A stretch of DNA of 64,000 nucleotides from Darksidea phi (Eukaryota > Ascomycota > Dothideomycetes > Pleosporales > Lentitheciaceae). Positions 11,681-23,163 of this stretch are shown piece by piece. Numbering within the stretch: the stretch's first letter is position 1; every line of letters starts with the position of its first letter. The notes beneath the pieces are model-generated. The model saw only the letters and a program-made list of their open reading frames with translations. It searched no databases and was not told where the DNA came from. Both the position numbers and the translations under genes were made by a program. The stretch lies in contig JASJFT010000017.1 in assembly GCA_030770425.1 (NCBI GenBank), positions 62,001 to 126,000 on the forward strand, read 5' to 3'.

Positions 11681-12201
11681 GCTGGGCTATGAAGACCGCG
11701 CTGTCATGGGAAATGTATCGAGAAGTGTGCGCGCAAACCGCAGATGAAACGTGGCTGGTTGGTGTCGGTTCGGGCGTGTTCGAAGGCGGGCTCCAGTGCA
11801 ACGTTTCACGGCGTTTACACGGTAAGCAGCTGAAGCGTTCCAAGGCGCGTAGTTACTTGGAGAATGGCCCGCGCCGACGGTGCGAGAAATAGACGGTAAG
11901 CTATGGAACGTCTTGATAGGAGCAGCTGCTGCTCTAGTCAACGCGGCATGAAAACGCAGGTGAGCAGCGCTTGCCCAATTTAGACGCTAGCGCTCTTGGC
12001 ATAATACGTCACACATGTGCATCAGTCGGACAGGCTTCGTGACCTCGGAGTAGCACATTGGTCAGATCCTGCGTGCTCTCCTCAATAACGCCCCCTCCCC
12101 GTCCACTTCTCTCACCAAGCCGGCGGCTCAAGGCTCAATAACCACGCGAATATCCTAGCACCTACTCGAGTCCTCGCTCGTAGAACTCCACCACCGCCGC
12201 G
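11681..12201. promoter_or_regulatory. Divergent promoter region, NHX1 and SLC45-like gene
   Basis: Spacer between the proposed NHX1 start and ATG 12202. The exact NHX1 boundary is uncertain. A pyrimidine-rich stretch near 12090-12110 precedes the + strand gene; no TATA box is evident. Confidence 0.45.
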
Positions 12202-14274
12202 ATGCCTCCCAAACGACCCCCCATCCACCCCTCTCCAACGCCCTCGACTCTCTCCCCGAAACCGAAACCACAACCACCGCCCTCCCTCAAAACGCCGCAG
12301 CTCGCGGGCGCTATGGCCCAACACCCAAAAGTCGTTTCGTTCCGCCGCAGCTCTGAGGCACCTCTCGAAGAATGCATAAACGAAAACTCGCCATTAATCC
12401 GGCCGAGAATGTCGGGCGAGGTCGATGTAGACTCGCTCTACAAGAACGTCTCGCCCTTGGATAGCGAAGACTGGGACGGCCAAGACGACGAAGAAGAGAG
12501 CAAAAGCAGTCTTTTTATGTTTCTGCTGACGCTCGGCGGACTTGGCCTGCAAATAGGCTGGTCGGTCGAGACGTCGAACGGATCGGTAAGTATGCCATAT
12601 GGTGGCATAAGCGTTTCTAACCACCACAGCCCTATCTTCTATCTCTAGGCCTCAGTAAATCCATGCTCGCGCTGGTATGGATTGCTGGCCCGCTGTCTGG
12701 TGCACTCGTCCAACCATATGTGGGTATGAAAAGTGACAACTGTCGCATATCATGGGGGAGGAGGCGCCCGTTCATCATCGGAGGCGCTGCAGCAACCATC
12801 ACGTGTCTCATGGTGCTTGCATGGGCCAAAGAGATCGTGTCTGGTTTTCTTGCCGTCTTTGGCGCGGATCCAGGATCATGGGGTGTGAGGACGAGCGTGA
12901 TGATCTTCGCCATTCTGTTCGTGTACGTGCTAGATTTCGCTATCAACGTTAGTAAGTATCGTTCTAGAGCCCACAACGCGGCCTCCACTAATTCAGACCT
13001 AAGTCCAAGCTGCTATTCGAGCCTATATAGTCGATGTTGCGCCCACCCATCAACAGGAATCTGCAAACGCTTGGATGATTAGGGCCTCGGGTATCGGCAA
13101 TATCCTGGGCTACCTTGCAGGAAACGCGAACCTCCCCGCATATTTCCCATGGCTCGGTGACAGCCAATTCAAAGTTCTCTGCGCCATTGCATCCTTCATT
13201 ATGGCCCTTACTGTCAGTATCAGCTGTTTGGCCGTCTCAGAACGCGACCCACGATACGCTGGACCTGTTACCCAACAAGATGGTCTCCTAAACTTTTTCA
13301 AGTCGCTCGCTCGCTCCGTACGCGCGCTCCCGCTACAGATCCGCAGAGTCTGTGAGGTTCAGTTCTTCGCCTGGATCGGCTGGTTCCCATTCCTGTTCTA
13401 CATCACAACCTACATCGGTGAAATTTATTCCCAGCCTATGTTCGAGAAGAACCCAAATTTGTCCGATGAAGCGATCACGGAGATATTAGAGGAGGGTACA
13501 AGGCTCGGTGCGAGGGCGTTGCTCGTCTTCTCTGTTACCACCTTTGCCGCTTCCGTCTTCCTACCCTTCATTATCCCGCCCACATATATTGCTCCGGCAC
13601 CGCACCCAACAACCCCGATGACGCCCATGACTCCTACAACGCCCCATTCATTGTCAGCCTCGGGATACTTCACGCTTAAAGAGCCTAGTAAACCCCGCCC
13701 GTCTAAGAGTCTTATGAGTCGTTTAGAAGCATACGGTGAGGCGCTGCAGATCAAGAGCCTGACTCTACGCCGCTCTTGGTTCATATCCCACATTATATTT
13801 GCCGCGCTCATGGCTCTTACTTTTGTCGTAAAATCTACGTTGGCGGCCACGATCCTGGTAGGAATGATCGGAATTCCGTGGGCTCTGACGAATTGGGCTC
13901 CATTTGCACTCATCTCCTCGGAAATATCCAAACGCGATGCGATGCGCAGAGGGTTGATCAGGCCAAGGGATCGTGAAGCTGCTATTGTGGCCGCAGGCGA
14001 AGATGATGCCGCTGAGCAGGGCGCCGATCAGGCTGGTGTCGTGTTAGGCATTCATAATGTTGCGATTGCAGCACCGCAGGTCATTGCGACACTAGTCAGC
14101 TCAGTGATCTTCAAGATATTGCAGAAGCCTCGCGGATCTCCGGGCGATAATAGCGTCGCGTGGGTGCTCAGGTTTGGAGGGTGCTGCGCTATCGTGGCTG
14201 CATGGCTTACGCTCAGAGTGGGCGAAGAGAAGGAAGATGATAATGATATTGGGAGAAGGAGGCGCCCGTCCTAG
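12202..14274 (+). CDS. SLC45/sucrose-transporter-type MFS sugar:H+ symporter
   Basis: Major facilitator protein of the glycoside-pentoside-hexuronide/SLC45 group, which includes fission-yeast Sut1 (maltose/sucrose uptake) and plant sucrose carriers. Exons: 12202-12585, 12630-12951, 13004-14274; 658 residues. The second join (INV|IQAAIRAYIVDVAPTHQQ) uses the AG at 13002-13003 rather than the one at 12995-12996, which would break the alignment. The hallmark is SDNCRISWGRRRPF near residue 160, the family RWGRRRPF signature, followed by twelve predicted membrane segments. The central loop is Pro/Thr-rich (TTPMTPMTPTTPHS) and the C-terminal loop is acidic. Start is taken at the first ATG; MAQHPKVVS at 12313 is a possible in-frame alternative that removes a Pro-rich leader. 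Substrate cannot be fixed from sequence. Confidence 0.88.
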
Positions 14275-15284
14275 GAACACGAGCGCCTTGAATGAAGAGG
14301 ACTTTCGGGGAAAGGATTGACCCGAACCAGAAAGGGTAAGATAGTAACTGTTCATTTACACGTCCGTATACATGGTTTGGCGCAGCGCAAGGCTTTGGGA
14401 CCGTTTTCTGGGTATACACACATCAGCGAGAGCGTTAGGGGTTTGGATATGGATCTAGCATTGCAAGCGAGGAGTCCACTAGATACCAGTAGCGAGATGG
14501 GGACGACTACGGATTACGAAAATGTTCTATACCATACGAGGTCGTGTACGAGTCTCACATTCCGAGCGCTACATAGACATAGGAATTTCCCATTCACAAT
14601 CATCACGACGCCGGACCATACGTTCAGCCCTAGATCCGCCTATGCACCTGCACTTCCTCGCAACAGCAGCTTGGCACCCGTCTCGCTCATCTTCCTGCAC
14701 AGGATGAATTTAGCTTTGCAACACACCGACGTCATATCTCCCTCATCCCGTCAATCTTGAATATTGGGCTATGCATACAAAATCCTCCATCCTCGCCTTT
14801 CATCGCGATCTCAACGCATATCGCCAAAACGGAACGTTTTAGCTTCCTGCAAGTGTACCACGTGCCCCACTATTGGCCGCTCCAAATGACGCTGGCCCTC
14901 ACCGCCTTTACTTGGACCGTACTAGCTAGTATGCTTTGGTGCATATGTGACATTTCTGCTAACGGGCGTTCGTGAGAGGCAGCTGGGTAGAGCGAGCTTG
15001 ATAGGCAGCTAAGCATGGTGTGCAAATGTCGGTAGGTTTGCAGTACGCTAATGGGAGCGAGCTCGCTGGGGCAGACGATGGGATCCATACGAAGGCTGAG
15101 TTTGGAGCGGATGGCGCGTTCTTAGTTGGGATGTTTTTGTACGAAAAGGGTGTGCGATCATTGATTGGCATCTCGTTTGCGGTCTATTCATTTTTTCGTT
15201 TGGTATATGTAGTAGCTAACTTGAACAATTCAAGTTTGCGATATATGTACGGGGAAGTCCGACGTAACCTTAGGGTTGACCAGA
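14275..15284. other. Intergenic, no gene seen
   Basis: Convergent spacer between the transporter and the small secreted protein gene. The open frames present have no recognisable content. Confidence 0.5.
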
Positions 15285-15634
15285 TTATAGCGTTCCAGCC
15301 TCAGAAGCAAGTCTGCACAGCGGCCTTCCTCTTTCCAGAGTGTTCGCGTCGCAGGTCAAACGATTGTCCTCGATGCATGTCAAAGCGGCACCGCCTAAGA
15401 TACTATTAGCAAAAGTTTTGTCACTCTCACTCATACTCATAGAAACTTACAGCCATTAGCCGCAGATGGAACGCAGCGACCGGTCGAGCCGTTGACATTG
15501 CAGACATCCTGCTTCAGTGATGTATTCGGGGTGCAGCATGCGCCATTGGGGACGGGGCGGTTGTCGTTTTGGGGCTTAGGAGCGGCGCTGGCAAGGGCGA
15601 CGAAGGCCAGGACGATGGAGAGGTTGAACTTCAT
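15285..15634 (-). CDS. Small secreted cysteine-rich protein
   Basis: Two exons, 15451-15634 and 15285-15394, separated by a 56-nt GTAAGT..TTAG intron; 97 residues. Without splicing, the frame ends early at KFL-stop. Splicing continues it with G-A-A-L-T-C-I-E-D-N-R-L-T-C and a C-terminal LERGRPLCRLA, adding three cysteines. A signal peptide is clear (MKFNLSIVLAFVALASA), leaving a mature chain of about 79 residues with eight cysteines (CC, C, C, C, C, C, C), suggesting four disulfides. The pattern RPVPNGACC..SLKQDVC.VNG..GRCVP resembles small secreted proteins I recall from other Dothideomycetes, with no known activity. Role in the apoplast or as an effector is inference only. A TATA-like TATATA is found near 15830 on this strand. 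Confidence 0.75.
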
Positions 15635-16744
15635 GGTTGCTGTGTAATGATTTTGGGTTTGGTCTAGGGGATTGGTATATGGATATGGACAGAGTTCGTA
15701 GAAAAGAAACTGAATGAATGACCGAACCGGCGGTGTGAGAAGCGAATGGAGTGAATAAGACTAAGAGTCGGGAGAGGAGCTGGAGGCTTGAAGATGTTGG
15801 AAGGAAAGTAGCAACGTTGGTGAGGCCTTATATACCTATCAACGATGTACGACAAAATGATGCCACTCCTTGCCGCCCCGTATTAACGTGCCCTGTTTGA
15901 TGCTTCACATGGGTAACTTTTTGGAGGCGAGTTGAAAATGCCGCCCAGCCTCGGCATTGGAACATGTCGAGTCTGTTCCACCGAAGACTGCGGTGGAAGC
16001 CATCCTGAGGCGCCTCAGCTAGTCTCATGATGCGCAGATCATACGCGAACGGGGTAATTACTTAGCTTGTTAGGACGTGTGCGTGCCATAGGATTCAGAG
16101 CGAGCAACATGAAGGTATCTCATCTTTTCGCAGCAGCTTTTGTGAGTTGTTGCCGACGAGGAGACACTTGTTGGCCTATGACGACGTACTTTATTCGTAC
16201 GAGAACTTGAATGGAGGAAAGCGTGAGGCGATAGGTAAACACACCTATTCCCGTCGCCTACAAAGGTAGCTTGAGCCGATTGATGAAACAGTTGATGGAA
16301 CTTTGTTGTGGGGCTTGCACCAAACGTAGCGCGAAACATTAGCGTGCACATGCACATTTTACAACTGTTCGGACCGCTTCTCGAACACCAGAAGCGTTGC
16401 AATGTTGCAAATAGCATAAGACGTCATCTCCAGCCGGCTTGGAATTATGAAGTGGCACGGAGCAATGCGAACGCCCTCGACGTCCGTTAAAGGCAAGCAT
16501 ACCGCTATGCCCCAAAACGTTTTAATTTCTTGACTCGGAACTAAACGTTGGGGTTAAATTTGGGCGAGCGACGGGGTGTTCGCCAAGGAATTGTATTATG
16601 AAGAAGCTTGAGGCTTTTCAAGGTGAGTGCATTTAACCATTAAATACGTCCAAGCAAGGTCCGGTAAATCGGAAGCTACACATTTCTATTACATCAATTG
16701 CAGCAAGCTGGGAGGCCCTCCGCCACGGAAGGCAATATAAATAC
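15635..16744. other. Intergenic, promoter side of secreted protein gene
   Basis: No coding feature supported. Composition becomes more AT-rich toward 16500 and leads into the RIP-like block. Confidence 0.45.
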
Positions 16745-17235
16745 ATTGGAATCTAGTAAACTATCTACTTACGTACAGCATCTATAATCGGGCGTTTTTG
16801 TATAAGTCAACGATAAAGAGAATAAATATCGTAGTTCTCTACTTCTATAAAGGGCGTACTAGTATTCCTCCATAGAGTCCTTATTTACGGAACCTATATA
16901 CTTATTATATTCGTAGACGTCGCGGAGGGAGAGGCGTAAGTATAGAGCTTCGTAGTAGAGAAAACCGCGGCTACTTAAGTAGCTACAAGTAGGCTTTTAA
17001 GTAGAGGGGTTTTTAAGCCATATATCGTATATAGGGTAGACGTCGCCCTACCAAATATTAGTAATAGTTTAACTATTTAGTACAGAATATACGTACGAAG
17101 TAAGGGGTTGGAGTATTAGTATTGGGGAGAATAGAACCTTTAGGAGGTCCGTTAACGTACTTTTTTAGCCAGGTGAATATAGCGTAGATAGCGTAAGAAC
17201 TAGAGGCGTATAATGGGGGCTTAGAGAGACTCGAA
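16745..17235. repeat. AT-rich relic with RIP-like mutation bias
   Basis: About 0.5 kb in which TpA is very frequent while CpA and TpG are scarce, although CpG is still common (CGTAGACGTCGCGG, TACGTACG). This is the pattern left by repeat-induced point mutation of CpA to TpA in Pezizomycotina. Stop codons are frequent in most frames. A 70-codon open frame on the minus strand (17073-17282) has no recognisable domain. The source element cannot be named; it is presumably an old transposon fragment. Confidence 0.65.
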
Positions 17236-18336
17236 GGCAGTAAGTGGCCAGATTTCATGAGTCGAACGTTGAGATCAACCAATCAGGAACCATGGTTGAG
17301 GGCAACACGTGACCCAAAGGCGAGGTGCGATATAGCCAGCGTCGGGCTACATCCTATACTACTCAAGTCTATTTCTCTAATTCATTGCTAATAGTATCAA
17401 AGTTTCATAACTCACCCTGATCAACAGATATCTAGCTCGTCCGCATACCAATGTACTTAGGTAGTCGCCGATCACGCAGATGTCATGAGTATGTCTACCG
17501 TCGCCTCCCTGGACAGTCTTTTACGCCTCATGCCCAACATCATCGCGACAAACGTCTAGTTGCTCTAAGGCTAGAGCCACTATCCCGAAAGCTCGGATTT
17601 ATATCCTTGAATCGAATTATCACATTAAAAAGAGATAAAAGTGGCTACGAAATATTGTCTTAGTACAGTACGCGGTTTTATGCTGTCTGCATCGCTCTTA
17701 GAGGCGACTGATGCTATGAGAATGCTGCGTCTTAGGAAGGATAGTGAGAAAAGGGGCTGGAAATGACATAGAACAGACACACGGATTTTGCTTGATCAAT
17801 TGTATGGCATCTTTTTAGTTCTAATTCGCTTGTTTGCTCGTTAGCACACCAACCACTCCGTTCCGTTGCAAACACTTACCGAAAATCTCGGTCCTGGAAT
17901 GTAAACCATGAAAAGGAAGTTCCAAAAGATGGCGTCAGCATTGAACTGAGTCGCCGAAACTAAATGTCTGTTTCGGCCACTTTGTTACTATGCGATTGGT
18001 CTAAAAAGCTGCAGGATCAGTAAGCCACCGCGCCTATGAAGTCTAACCCTGAAAATGTTGGTAATCCGGGTCCTCAACGACTCCGCTTCTCCGCCTGAAT
18101 CTTCTTCTTCTTCTTCTTCTTTCTTTCTTGTGCGCGTTTGAATCTGTCTCCCTGCTTCTCCTTGACTCATTTCGTCCGGTACACACTTTGGCTCTAGATT
18201 GACAAAGAAGCGTCGTAAGTAAACTCTTGCCCTTCGAGCGCGAACCATTTTTGGCGCAGTTTTTGCTTCTAGAACTAATGCACTTGTAGGCAAGTTCTGA
18301 GTATAGTCACTAAACAAGTGTTTTGTTGCCAGCACC
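17236..18336. other. Intergenic, possible LTR remnant and MOSC gene promoter
   Basis: Base composition returns to normal after 17235. A stretch TAGTATCAAAGT at 17392-17403 resembles a retroelement primer-binding site (see findings). The last part is upstream sequence of the MOSC fusion gene. No gene supported. Confidence 0.4.
18101..18129. repeat. CTT microsatellite
   Basis: Run of CTT units followed by two TTTC-like units, about 210 bp upstream of the MOSC fusion start codon. On the + strand it is a pyrimidine tract of the kind often seen in fungal promoters. Confidence 0.8.
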
Positions 18337-20174
18337 ATGGCGTCAAATACAGCCGTCGACCTACAAGCACCTTTTGAGCGCGATACTATCCTCCAAGTCC
18401 GCCGTGCGAAACTGAAACCTATGCCCGGGCTGAAGATTGAATCGGCCATTGACAAACTCATTTGCGATGGTCCTATCTGGGTGGGAAAGCTTGGACTGGA
18501 TAGCGATGAGCATGACCTGACCTTCCACGGTGGGGTTGACAAAGCAGTTCACGGCTGTCAGCATCGATCTATTTCTTCTTGAACCTCCTTTTCAATATGT
18601 ACATATCTGACAAATCTCACAGATTGTAGCACTCATTATGCCTCTTGGCAAGTCGAGTTTCCGACGGCTGCCTCGCGCTTCGTCCCAGGAGGCTTTGGCG
18701 AAAATTTAGTCACTGCGCACATGAACGAGCGCAATGTGTGCATTGGCGACATAGTCGCCATCGGCAGTGATGAGACGCCTCTTCTTCTTCAAGTCTCGCT
18801 GCCTCGACAACCCTGCTTCAAGCTCAACCATCGTTTTGGGCTCAAGAACTTTGCGCCGAATACCTGGCGTCTGAGCCGCACAGGCTGGTACTGTACGTTA
18901 CTCAACGATACAACATGCGTCACAGATTCAAAACCGCGCGATCTCTACTCCATGGCATAAAAGTCGAAACTCCCCATGACGGACTCAGCTAACTTTATGC
19001 CCTACATAAAGATCGCGTCTTGCGTGAAGGATACGTGCAAGCCGGAGACGAGATCCGGCTTGTGGAGCGAAAGTGGCCTCGGTGGACCATTGAGCGTCTG
19101 CAAGAGTACTTGCATCGAGAGAAAGATAACGAAGAGATGAATGAGGCGCTGGCAGATGTTGAAGCGCTAGGGAATGAAAGCCGTGATGCTTTCAAAAAGC
19201 GTGTGGCGAAGAGTAAAGAGGCAGCGAAGAAGAAGGCGGAAACAAAATGGATCGATTACCAAGTTGCTGAAAAGAAGAAACAGACTTCTCGCGTCACCTC
19301 TTTCGTCTTCGAAGCTACCGATCCAAGCACAGGAGACACGCCGAAAGAGGGCTCTCACGTTAAGATTCGGCTAGGCAATGGTTTGGTTCGAGCTTACTCT
19401 ATCACTCACGGTTCTCGCGGACGCTTCGAACTCGGTATTGCCTTGGATGATCAATCGCGCGGCGGATCTCAGTATCTTCATGAAAAGGTACAGGAGGGCG
19501 ACATCATTCAAGTTGGTAGCATCACTGCTGGAATCACGCCTAATCCAATGGCGAGTAACCACATCTTCATCGTGGGCGGCATTGGTATCACGGCGTTCTT
19601 GTGGCTGGCTGAGACCATGATAAAAATCAATTGGAGTGTCCAATTACATTATGCAGTGCGTACTGGAGAAGAAGTGCCATTTCGGGAGAGGCTACAGAAG
19701 TTTGGCGATCGCCTTGTGCTTTATGACAAGTGTGAAAGCCAGCGACTACGAGCGGAAGAGCTAATAAAGAAAATGCCTTGGAATTCGCAACTCTATGTGT
19801 GTGGTCCACGCCGCTTGATGGACGACGTCCTTCAAGCAGCCCACGCTCTTTCTATCCCTGAAAACGAAATCCACTTCGAAGCATTCGCAGCAGACGTGGG
19901 TGGCGATCCATTTGAAGTTGTGGTCGGGAATAAGGAAAGTGCGACGCTCAAAGTCAAGGAGGAGGAAACTCTGTTAGAAGTGTTAAATCGAGAGTTTGGT
20001 GATGTAGTAGGGAGTAGTTGCGAAGTAGGAAACTGCGGAACTTGTAGGATTAGAGTTACGTGTGGGCAGGTGGAACATAGAGGGACTGCATTGACTGGCG
20101 ATGAGAAGAAGAGTGAGATGTTAGCTTGTGTTTCTAGAGGTGTGGGAAGGATTGTTGTCGAGTATGAGGAATAA
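18337..20174 (+). CDS. MOSC / flavin reductase / 2Fe-2S ferredoxin fusion oxidoreductase
   Basis: Exons 18337-18556, 18623-18892, 19012-20174; 550 residues. The N-terminal MOSC domain (about 10-200), a molybdenum-cofactor sulfurase C-terminal-type barrel, has FHGGVDKAVHGY, VPGGFGENL and the Cys motif RQPCFKLNHRFG. A charged helical linker (about 205-245, ESRDAFKKRVAKSKEAAKKK) leads to a ferredoxin-reductase module with the flavin motif RAYSITHG (near 290), the NAD(P)-site GGIGITAF (near 352) and YVCGPRRLMDDV (near 426). It ends in a plant-type ferredoxin with CEVGNCGTC and a fourth Cys in LACVSRG. Order FNR-2Fe2S matches phthalate-dioxygenase-reductase-like proteins. Inference: electrons pass from NAD(P)H through flavin and 2Fe-2S to a cofactor on the MOSC domain, perhaps for reducing N-hydroxylated compounds as bacterial YcbX/YiiM do. 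Substrate unknown. Confidence 0.92.
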
Positions 20175-21474
20175 TTTCGGTGGTTCGGTGCCCTCGTAGA
20201 ACGCTCAGGGTTCACGCAATTCCTGCCTTGCTTAACATCATCAGTTCCGATAGTATATATTTTATTTTTGATTCGTTGCTTCGTAGCAGTACTTCCTGTC
20301 ATTTCACAGATTGTCCCCAGATGGGTACAGGATAAGGAAGGCATGTCTAGAGGGTGTTTAGGGAGTCGGCCTGGTCGTCATAGATGTGTCTGTAAACTGC
20401 AGAGCGCTTGTTCCATCCAGGGACCAGCTACACAATGGGTCGCTGTTCTTTGGCAAGTCCGAATCCACTTGAGACATTCAAATTTCGAATTGTCCATCGA
20501 CTCTTCCAGCCCTTTCTAGGTTTTAGGTAAGTTCATCGTCCGATACGCTCTCTAGGGTCTCATTAGTGCTCACTCCTTGAAACATACAAGCGAAAACGAC
20601 ATGTACACACCTAGGGCCGGTACCAAACCCCCAAGCAGTCAAGAACGCCTGCACCTCTGGCTCAATGACACTACCGAGTTCTGGTCGTCGCATTCACGCC
20701 GTCCACCCAATTCCAGAAACTTATCTCATCGGGCTAAACCTTCTTGAGCGTTTCGATCTTCGCAAATATTTCAACGGTGTTCTCCGCGACGCTCTCAACA
20801 ATGCACTTCATCGAAGCCGCGAATACGATGCTCGACACTAAGCGAGGTAGGGAAGCCGCGATGGCCCGAATTCATGACCCAGGTAGACCTTTTAGCCCTT
20901 TCAAGGTTGAGGACATCACCGAATTCATTTGTTGGGTGATCGACAAGGCCACAAGGACGCTGTTGATACTTTTCTTTGCTAATCTGAATGTGAACTGAAG
21001 ACTACGGCTTGGAAATACTACAACGAAGTCCGCAATAGTGATGCCGTTGTTCTATCGCTGAGTAGAGGATTTATGAAGCTGCGCGACGCCGTGTTTGGCC
21101 AGAAGAACGTAGATGATTTATTTCGCGCCTTGCCTGCATGTGTCCAGCATCACTGAACTCTCCTGGGTTGAATTGATAGTCTAAACCGGAGAAATCAGCG
21201 CTAGAGTGGCTGAGCGCGGGGAAGAAGTATCAAATTAGGATATGGTGATGATCTGCTAGATTAGCCTAGTCTGAGCTATGTCAATGAAGCATTTCAGAGT
21301 TTGACAGCCAATGCTCACAGATCCATGACGTGCTCATCATCATGACAAGCATGGTTTCAACGTAGCTCTTATCACGTTCTTGTGCTCCCCTTTGGTGGGA
21401 AATGCGAGAGACATAAGACGCCGAATCCCAATAGCGCTATACCCTAATTTCAAATCAGTATCACCCCACGAAGT
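20175..21474. other. Intergenic with possible degenerate coding stretch
   Basis: Around 20740-21160 the + strand reads as protein-like blocks in shifting frames (ERFDLRKYFNGVLRDALN, then GRPFSPFKVEDITEFI, then WKYYNEVRNSDAVVLSLSRG). No family recognised and no intron joins found, so this may be a decayed gene. Nothing else seen. Confidence 0.3.
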
Positions 21475-23163
21475 CTAGGAGAGCATAGGTACAGCATTGC
21501 ACAGGAAAACTAAATGGAGCTTTCCTAGCTCCGCAAGAGCTGCAAAAATAACCCCAAATACTGCAGCTATAATGAGTCAACGAAATGGTCACTGAAATGC
21601 AACGGCTGAATAACGCAGGATGGTGGAAGAGAAGTACGAACTCACTAGTCGACAGCCTTGCGATATTCTCCACGAGCGTAATACCACTCAATGCATCGAC
21701 GCGCTCGTTACTAGGTATCATCTGCAAGATAGTACCTTTAGATGCGGAACCGGTGCCCGCTGCTAATGGAAGCAACGCAGCCAGGATGTACATCTGCCAG
21801 CCTTTTGAAACGAACACCGCAAGACCAGTCAACAGACCATCAGCGAGCAGACTGCATCGCGCGTAAAGAAGGTCGAACTCGTAGGTTTCCTGCTCACTGC
21901 TGCGCGTGGGTGGTAATAGAGGCTCGGTTTCATTATCTATTGGATCCGTGACCTCGATCTCGTTTGGCGAGATGGTAGCATGCTGCGGTTCTACCTCTCG
22001 CCCATTTTCGATTCCTAGGGTCGATAGGTCGTTCGAACTGGGTTGGAGCCACTTCCTTCCCGCGGAGATGATACGTGGGAAGACGAAGGTGAGAAAGAAG
22101 CCGCGTAGCGATGAATACATGAAGATGAGCCATCCATTAGCCGAAGTACTGAAGCCGAACACGTCTATGGAGTACATCTGGAGGAGCATAACAATATAAC
22201 CCGTAGCCAGAATGCCCAAAAAGACGCCGATACCGAGAGTGAGTGCACCGAAGTGAATGCTTGAGCGGCCGTTGGGCAGTGTCCATCTCTGTGGAGCGAA
22301 GATTCGAAGAGGCCCAAAGAATCGAACAAAGCCTTTGGGCTTTTCACTAGGAACCATGGTATCCTGTTCCGGCACTATGGAGGGTAGTGCAAGGGTGATA
22401 TACACGAAGCAGCAGAGGAATAGCGCTAGCGTCATCCGGAATGGCGCGAAAATACCGAAAGCCTCGCCGACCAGACCACCAACAAGGAAGCCCACAGCGG
22501 ATCCTACTTGCATGCACCCGGCAAGACGGCCTAGAGAACTAGTCCGATGCTCGTGTGATACGACATCTGTAATGAACGAGTTTAGTGAAAGCACATACCC
22601 ACTCGGTCCCCCAATGAGGGTCAAAACTTGAGAACCCTGCATAATCAAGATGCCAGCGTTGCTTCCCACCGTAACGCCGACATTTTGAACGGCAAGCCGC
22701 ACAGCAGGCCAGAAGACTTGGATTGATAACGCTCTCTTGACGCCGAATCGCTTAATGGACCAGCCAGTGACGAGTAGATTGACAAGGCCGAAAACCATAG
22801 TGGACGCCGCAAGGAGGGTTACTTCTCGCGCCATGCGGGCTTCGATTTCGCGTTTTGCACAGCGATCAATTGGTGACAAGGGTTTGGAGTGGTGTTCGTA
22901 GTAAGCGTCGCACGTCATTTGCCGGAAGACGAAGAGCATCCTGCACAATGTCACAACAGCGTTCTTGTTCGAAAATGGGTGGGTTTTACTTACGGAACCT
23001 GTGTCGCACCGAATGAAACTGACACGATAAAGCCGCACAACAATATACGAAATAGAACCGAATTGCCCCACCTCGCTTCTTGAGCAAGTCTATCTTCTCG
23101 TGGCAAGAGCGGCGTAGTCTCTTGTGGCGGCGATACATCGCCCTGCCCTTGTATAGAAGCCAT
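21475..23163 (-). CDS. MFS transporter (drug/unknown substrate)
   Basis: Three exons: 22994-23163, 21646-22940, 21475-21566; 518 residues. The start (MASIQGQGDVSPPQETTPLL) is followed by a first membrane helix (RILLCGFIVSVSFGATQVP) that runs over intron 1. The middle exon holds the bulk of the helices, the cytosolic loop rich in acidic and Ser residues (DLSTLGIENGREVEP, DNETEPLLPPTRSSEQE) and GWSIKRFGVKRAL at the MFS A-motif position. The last intron lies after ENIARLST. Splicing to AVFGVIFAALAELGKLH and a stop at 21475 gives the helix expected by the family; unspliced reading gives cysteine-rich nonsense. N-terminal PLLPREDRL resembles an acidic dileucine/vacuolar-type sorting motif. Substrate not predictable. 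Confidence 0.88.

Noticed and set aside
12995..13003. First AG acceptor for exon 3 of the SLC45-like gene
   Set aside because: It gives NLSPSC out of the family frame; the AG at 13002-13003 gives IQAAIRAYIVD.
17250..17300. tRNA-like B box (GTTCGACTC on minus strand)
   Set aside because: No T stem or cloverleaf could be drawn; the match is probably chance.
17988..18542. 184-codon minus-strand ORF over the MOSC gene start
   Set aside because: Overlaps the conserved MOSC exon on the other strand; polyE comes from the CTT microsatellite.
21475..21646. Cysteine-rich C-terminus of the MFS transporter read without splicing
   Set aside because: Splicing from 21646 to 21566 gives the expected last helix and a stop at 21475; the cysteine-rich reading is intron and out-of-frame sequence.
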